From assembly GCA_002425245.1 (NCBI GenBank), contig DILW01000042.1:1-54757 (forward strand): 54,757 bases of DNA, written 5' to 3'. The stretch's first letter is position 1. Each line of letters starts with the position of its first letter. A program made the translations under genes and the position numbers. The notes beneath the pieces are model-generated. The model ran no database searches and was not told the DNA's origin. It saw nothing but the letters and a program-made list of their open reading frames with translations. Shown piece by piece: positions 52,343 through 54,757 of the stretch. Source of the stretch: Betaproteobacteria bacterium UBA5582. GTDB taxonomy: Bacteria > Pseudomonadota > Gammaproteobacteria > Burkholderiales > Rhodocyclaceae.

Positions 52343-54427
52343 ATGGCAACCGGTTCCCTCCGCCTGCAGAACATCTTCGGTCGCCTGAACACCATTCAGA
52401 TGGCGGCGCCGGTGTTGATCATCATGATCCTGTCGATGATGATCCTGCCCCTGCCGCCCTTCGTCCTCGATTTGTTCTTTACCTTCAACATCGCGGTCGC
52501 CGTCCTCATTCTGATGGTTGCGGTGAACACCGAGAAGACCCTCGACTTCTCGGTTTTCCCGACCGTGCTGCTGGTCACCACGCTGATGCGTCTGTCACTG
52601 AACGTCGCCTCGACCCGGGTGGTGCTGCTTGAGGGGCACAACGGTCCCGACGCGGCCGGCAAGGTCATCGAGGCTTTCGGGCACTTCCTGGTCGGCGGGA
52701 ATTTTGCCGTCGGCATCATCGTCTTCATCATCTTGGTGGTGATCAACTTCATGGTCATCACCAAGGGTGCGGGGCGGGTTGCGGAAGTGTCGGCACGCTT
52801 CACCCTGGACGCGATGCCCGGCAAACAGATGGCCATTGACGCCGACCTCAATGCCGGCCTGATCGGCGAGGAAGAAGCGCGTCAGCGGCGCTCGGACATT
52901 GCCCGCGAATCCGAGTTCTACGGATCGATGGACGGTGCATCGAAATTTGTCCGCGGCGACGCCATCGCCGGCATCATCATCACCCTGCTCAACATCGTCG
53001 GTGGCTTGATCGTCGGCATGGCTCAACACGATCTGCCCTTGGCCGAAGCCGGACGAATCTACACGCTGCTGGCGATCGGTGACGGCCTGGTCGCCCAGAT
53101 TCCCGGTCTGGTCATTTCCATCGCTGCCGGTCTGGTGGTGACCCGGGTCTCCGACGATCGGGACATGGGACAGCAGTTCGTGGCGCAGATTTTCAGCAAT
53201 TCCAAGGTGCTGATCATCACTGCCTCGATCATCGGCTTGCTGGGCCTGATCCCGGGAATGCCCAATCTGGTCTTCCTGCTGATTGCCGGGAGCCTCGGCT
53301 GGTTCGGCTGGAAGCTCAGCCAACGCCAGAAGCGGGTGATCGAAACCCCGGTCAAGGTGGCGCCTCCTCCCATCCCCGAGGCCATCGACGCCAGCTGGAA
53401 CGATGTGGCCCAGCTCGACGTGCTGGGCCTGGAAGTCGGCTACCGTCTGATTCCCCTGGTGGACAAGACCCAGGACGGCGAGCTGCTGCGCCGGATCCGG
53501 GGCATCCGCAAGAAATTTGCCCAGGAAGTCGGCTTCCTGGTATCGCCGGTGCATATCCGGGACAACCTCGAGCTCAAGCCCAATGCCTACCGCATCCAGC
53601 TCAAGGGGGTCGAGGTCGGTGCCGGCGAGGCTTTTGCCGGTCAGTTGATGGCCATCAACCCCGGGCGGGTTGCCGGCAGCCTCAACGGCACCGTCACCAC
53701 CGATCCGGCTTTCGGGCTGCCCGCGGTCTGGATCGACGCCAGTCAGCGCGACCAGGCACAGGCCTACGGCTATACCGTGGTCGATGCCTCGACCGTGATT
53801 GCCACCCACCTCAATCACCTGATCCTGACCCATGCCGGCGAATTGCTCGGCCGCCAGGAAGTTCAGCAACTGCTCGACCATCTGGCCAAGGAAATGCCCA
53901 AGCTGGTCGAGGATCTGGTGCCCAAGGTGATTCCGCTCGGCACCCTGCAGAAAGTCCTGCAGGGCCTGCTCGAAGAAGGGGTCCACATCCGCGACATGCG
54001 TACCATCATCGAGACCGTGGCCGATCACGCGGTGCGCACGCAGAACGCCGACGACCTGATTGCCCAGGTGCGTGTCGCCCTGGGTCGGGCTATCGTTCAG
54101 CAGCTGTTCCCGGGCAACGGCGAAATGCAGGTGATGTCGCTCGATCCCACACTCGAACGCCTGCTTGCCCAGGCAGTGGCCGGCGGCAGCGAAAACACCA
54201 GCTTCGAGCCGGGTCTTGCCGAAACCCTCATGCGCGAAACCGCCAACGCCAGCAACCGCCAGGAAGGCCTGGGTCTGCCGGCGGTCCTGCTGGTGCCGCC
54301 CAGCTTGCGCACCCTGCTCTCCAAATTCCTGCGTCGCACCGTACCCCAGTTGAAGGTGCTGGCGCATACCGAAATTCCTGAAAATCGAATCATCAAGGTG
54401 ACCTCGATCATCGGAGGTAAATCATGA
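52343..54427 (+). CDS. flhA: Flagellar export gate protein FlhA
   Basis: The 694-residue protein has eight N-terminal helices and the FHIPEP-type region (TVLLVTTLMRLSLNVASTRV, KGAGRVAEVSARFTLDAMPG KQMAID region). The cytoplasmic domain includes WIDASQRDQAQAYGYTVVD and EGVHIRDMRTIIETVADHA. It forms the export gate ring and docks chaperones. Its ATG follows the flhB stop directly and its stop overlaps flhF by 4 bp. Confidence 0.97.
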   Translation: MATGSLRLQNIFGRLNTIQMAAPVLIIMILSMMILPLPPFVLDLFFTFNIAVAVLILMVAVNTEKTLDFSVFPTVLLVTTLMRLSLNVASTRVVLLEGHNGPDAAGKVIEAFGHFLVGGNFAVGIIVFIILVVINFMVITKGAGRVAEVSARFTLDAMPGKQMAIDADLNAGLIGEEEARQRRSDIARESEFYGSMDGASKFVRGDAIAGIIITLLNIVGGLIVGMAQHDLPLAEAGRIYTLLAIGDGLVAQIPGLVISIAAGLVVTRVSDDRDMGQQFVAQIFSNSKVLIITASIIGLLGLIPGMPNLVFLLIAGSLGWFGWKLSQRQKRVIETPVKVAPPPIPEAIDASWNDVAQLDVLGLEVGYRLIPLVDKTQDGELLRRIRGIRKKFAQEVGFLVSPVHIRDNLELKPNAYRIQLKGVEVGAGEAFAGQLMAINPGRVAGSLNGTVTTDPAFGLPAVWIDASQRDQAQAYGYTVVDASTVIATHLNHLILTHAGELLGRQEVQQLLDHLAKEMPKLVEDLVPKVIPLGTLQKVLQGLLEEGVHIRDMRTIIETVADHAVRTQNADDLIAQVRVALGRAIVQQLFPGNGEMQVMSLDPTLERLLAQAVAGGSENTSFEPGLAETLMRETANASNRQEGLGLPAVLLVPPSLRTLLSKFLRRTVPQLKVLAHTEIPENRIIKVTSIIGGKS

Positions 54428-54757
54428 ACGTCAGAAAATTCATCGCCGCCAACGCTCGGGATGCCTTGAGAAAAGTCAAGGAGACCCTGGGCAACGACGC
54501 GATCATCCTGTCCAACCGCGGGGTGCCAGGCGGTGTCGAAATCATGGCGGTTGCCGCCAGGGACATGGCGATGATCGTGCCGACTGCCGCCAGCGACCAT
54601 GCAGCGCCGATGCAGCCCAAGGTCCAGGCCCAGGCGCGGCCGATGCCTGCCGACGACGATGATTACCGCGTACTGCTCAGTTCAGCCCGGGCCCGCGTGA
54701 GCGGCGTCAACCCGCCGCAGGCCCAGGCGGCACCGCGCGCTGGCGCGCCGGGCAGCC
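54424..54757 (+). CDS. flhF: Flagellar biosynthesis GTPase FlhF (partial, N-terminus)
   Basis: The frame starts with an ATGA overlap at the flhA stop and runs off the right edge (111 codons). The N-terminal B domain is recognisable: VRKFIAANARDALRKVKETL then GNDAIILSNRGV. The following region is Ala/Pro-rich. The SRP-like GTPase domain would lie outside. FlhF sets the polar position and number of flagella, so polar flagellation is expected. Confidence 0.93.
   Translation, partial: MNVRKFIAANARDALRKVKETLGNDAIILSNRGVPGGVEIMAVAARDMAMIVPTAASDHAAPMQPKVQAQARPMPADDDDYRVLLSSARARVSGVNPPQAQAAPRAGAPGS

Overview
The window is about 55 kb of a GC-rich chromosome (roughly 60% or more by eye) from a motile, respiring Gram-negative bacterium. 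The gene content points to a betaproteobacterium, most likely a Rhodocyclales (Dechloromonas/Azonexus-like) organism: an Stp1-FHA-HD-GYP cluster, a LapG/LapD pair, an FNR-type ccoNOQP operon with ccoGH and ccoIS, and a long che cluster running into flhB-flhA-flhF. This placement is inference from gene content and order; no rRNA gene is present.

Layout. 1-4.5 kb: a DegS/AlgW-type envelope protease (partial, minus strand) divergent from a NIF3-family gene, a FimV-like protein, a fumarylacetoacetate-hydrolase-family enzyme and a MATE exporter. 4.6-6.7 kb: sucCD with a clear terminator. 6.8-11 kb: an ornithine cyclodeaminase-family gene, then a signalling set of PP2C phosphatase, tandem-FHA protein and GAF/HD-GYP protein. 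11.1-13.3 kb: a type IV pilin gene followed by a low-GC PglL/TfpO-type O-oligosaccharyltransferase. 13.3-14.3 kb: a decayed gene and an AbrB/VapC toxin-antitoxin pair. 20.6-14.3 kb (minus strand): a five-gene run murJ, PEBP, lapG, lapD, CYTH-CHAD. 20.7-22.7 kb: tRNA-Thr(CGU) with promoter and terminator, a response-regulator diguanylate cyclase, and a short-chain dehydrogenase. 22.8-31.1 kb: cbb3 oxidase assembly and structural genes (ccoI, ccoS, ccoNOQP, ccoG, ccoH, a 46-residue membrane peptide), followed by a TonB-like protein and a Nudix hydrolase. 32.4-51 kb: motAB, cheY, cheA, cheW, two chemoreceptors, cheR, cheD, cheB, a STAS protein, two cheV, a second cheY, cheZ and a second cheA. 51.2 kb to the end: flhB, flhA and the start of flhF.

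How the parts work together. Several modules control the sessile/motile switch: LapD (predicted c-di-GMP receptor) and LapG (predicted adhesin protease), a GGDEF enzyme, an HD-GYP enzyme, type IV pili and the flagellar/chemotaxis cluster. The cbb3 region carries the low-oxygen respiration genes. An FNR-type site lies upstream of ccoN, and a second FNR-like palindrome lies at the end of ccoS, followed by a short gene-free stretch that ends in a strong terminator.

The less ordinary observations are: the possible FNR-controlled small RNA between ccoS and ccoN; a long perfect hairpin directly upstream of ccoG; the composition break that makes the pilin variable region plus glycosyltransferase look like an exchanged cassette; five YGFF-type repeats in the linker of the first CheA; extra CheY-docking-like motifs in CheZ; a large charged insertion inside the HD-GYP domain; and receptors with an internal PAS between HAMP-like segments. 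All of these come from reading the sequence only and none has been searched against databases.
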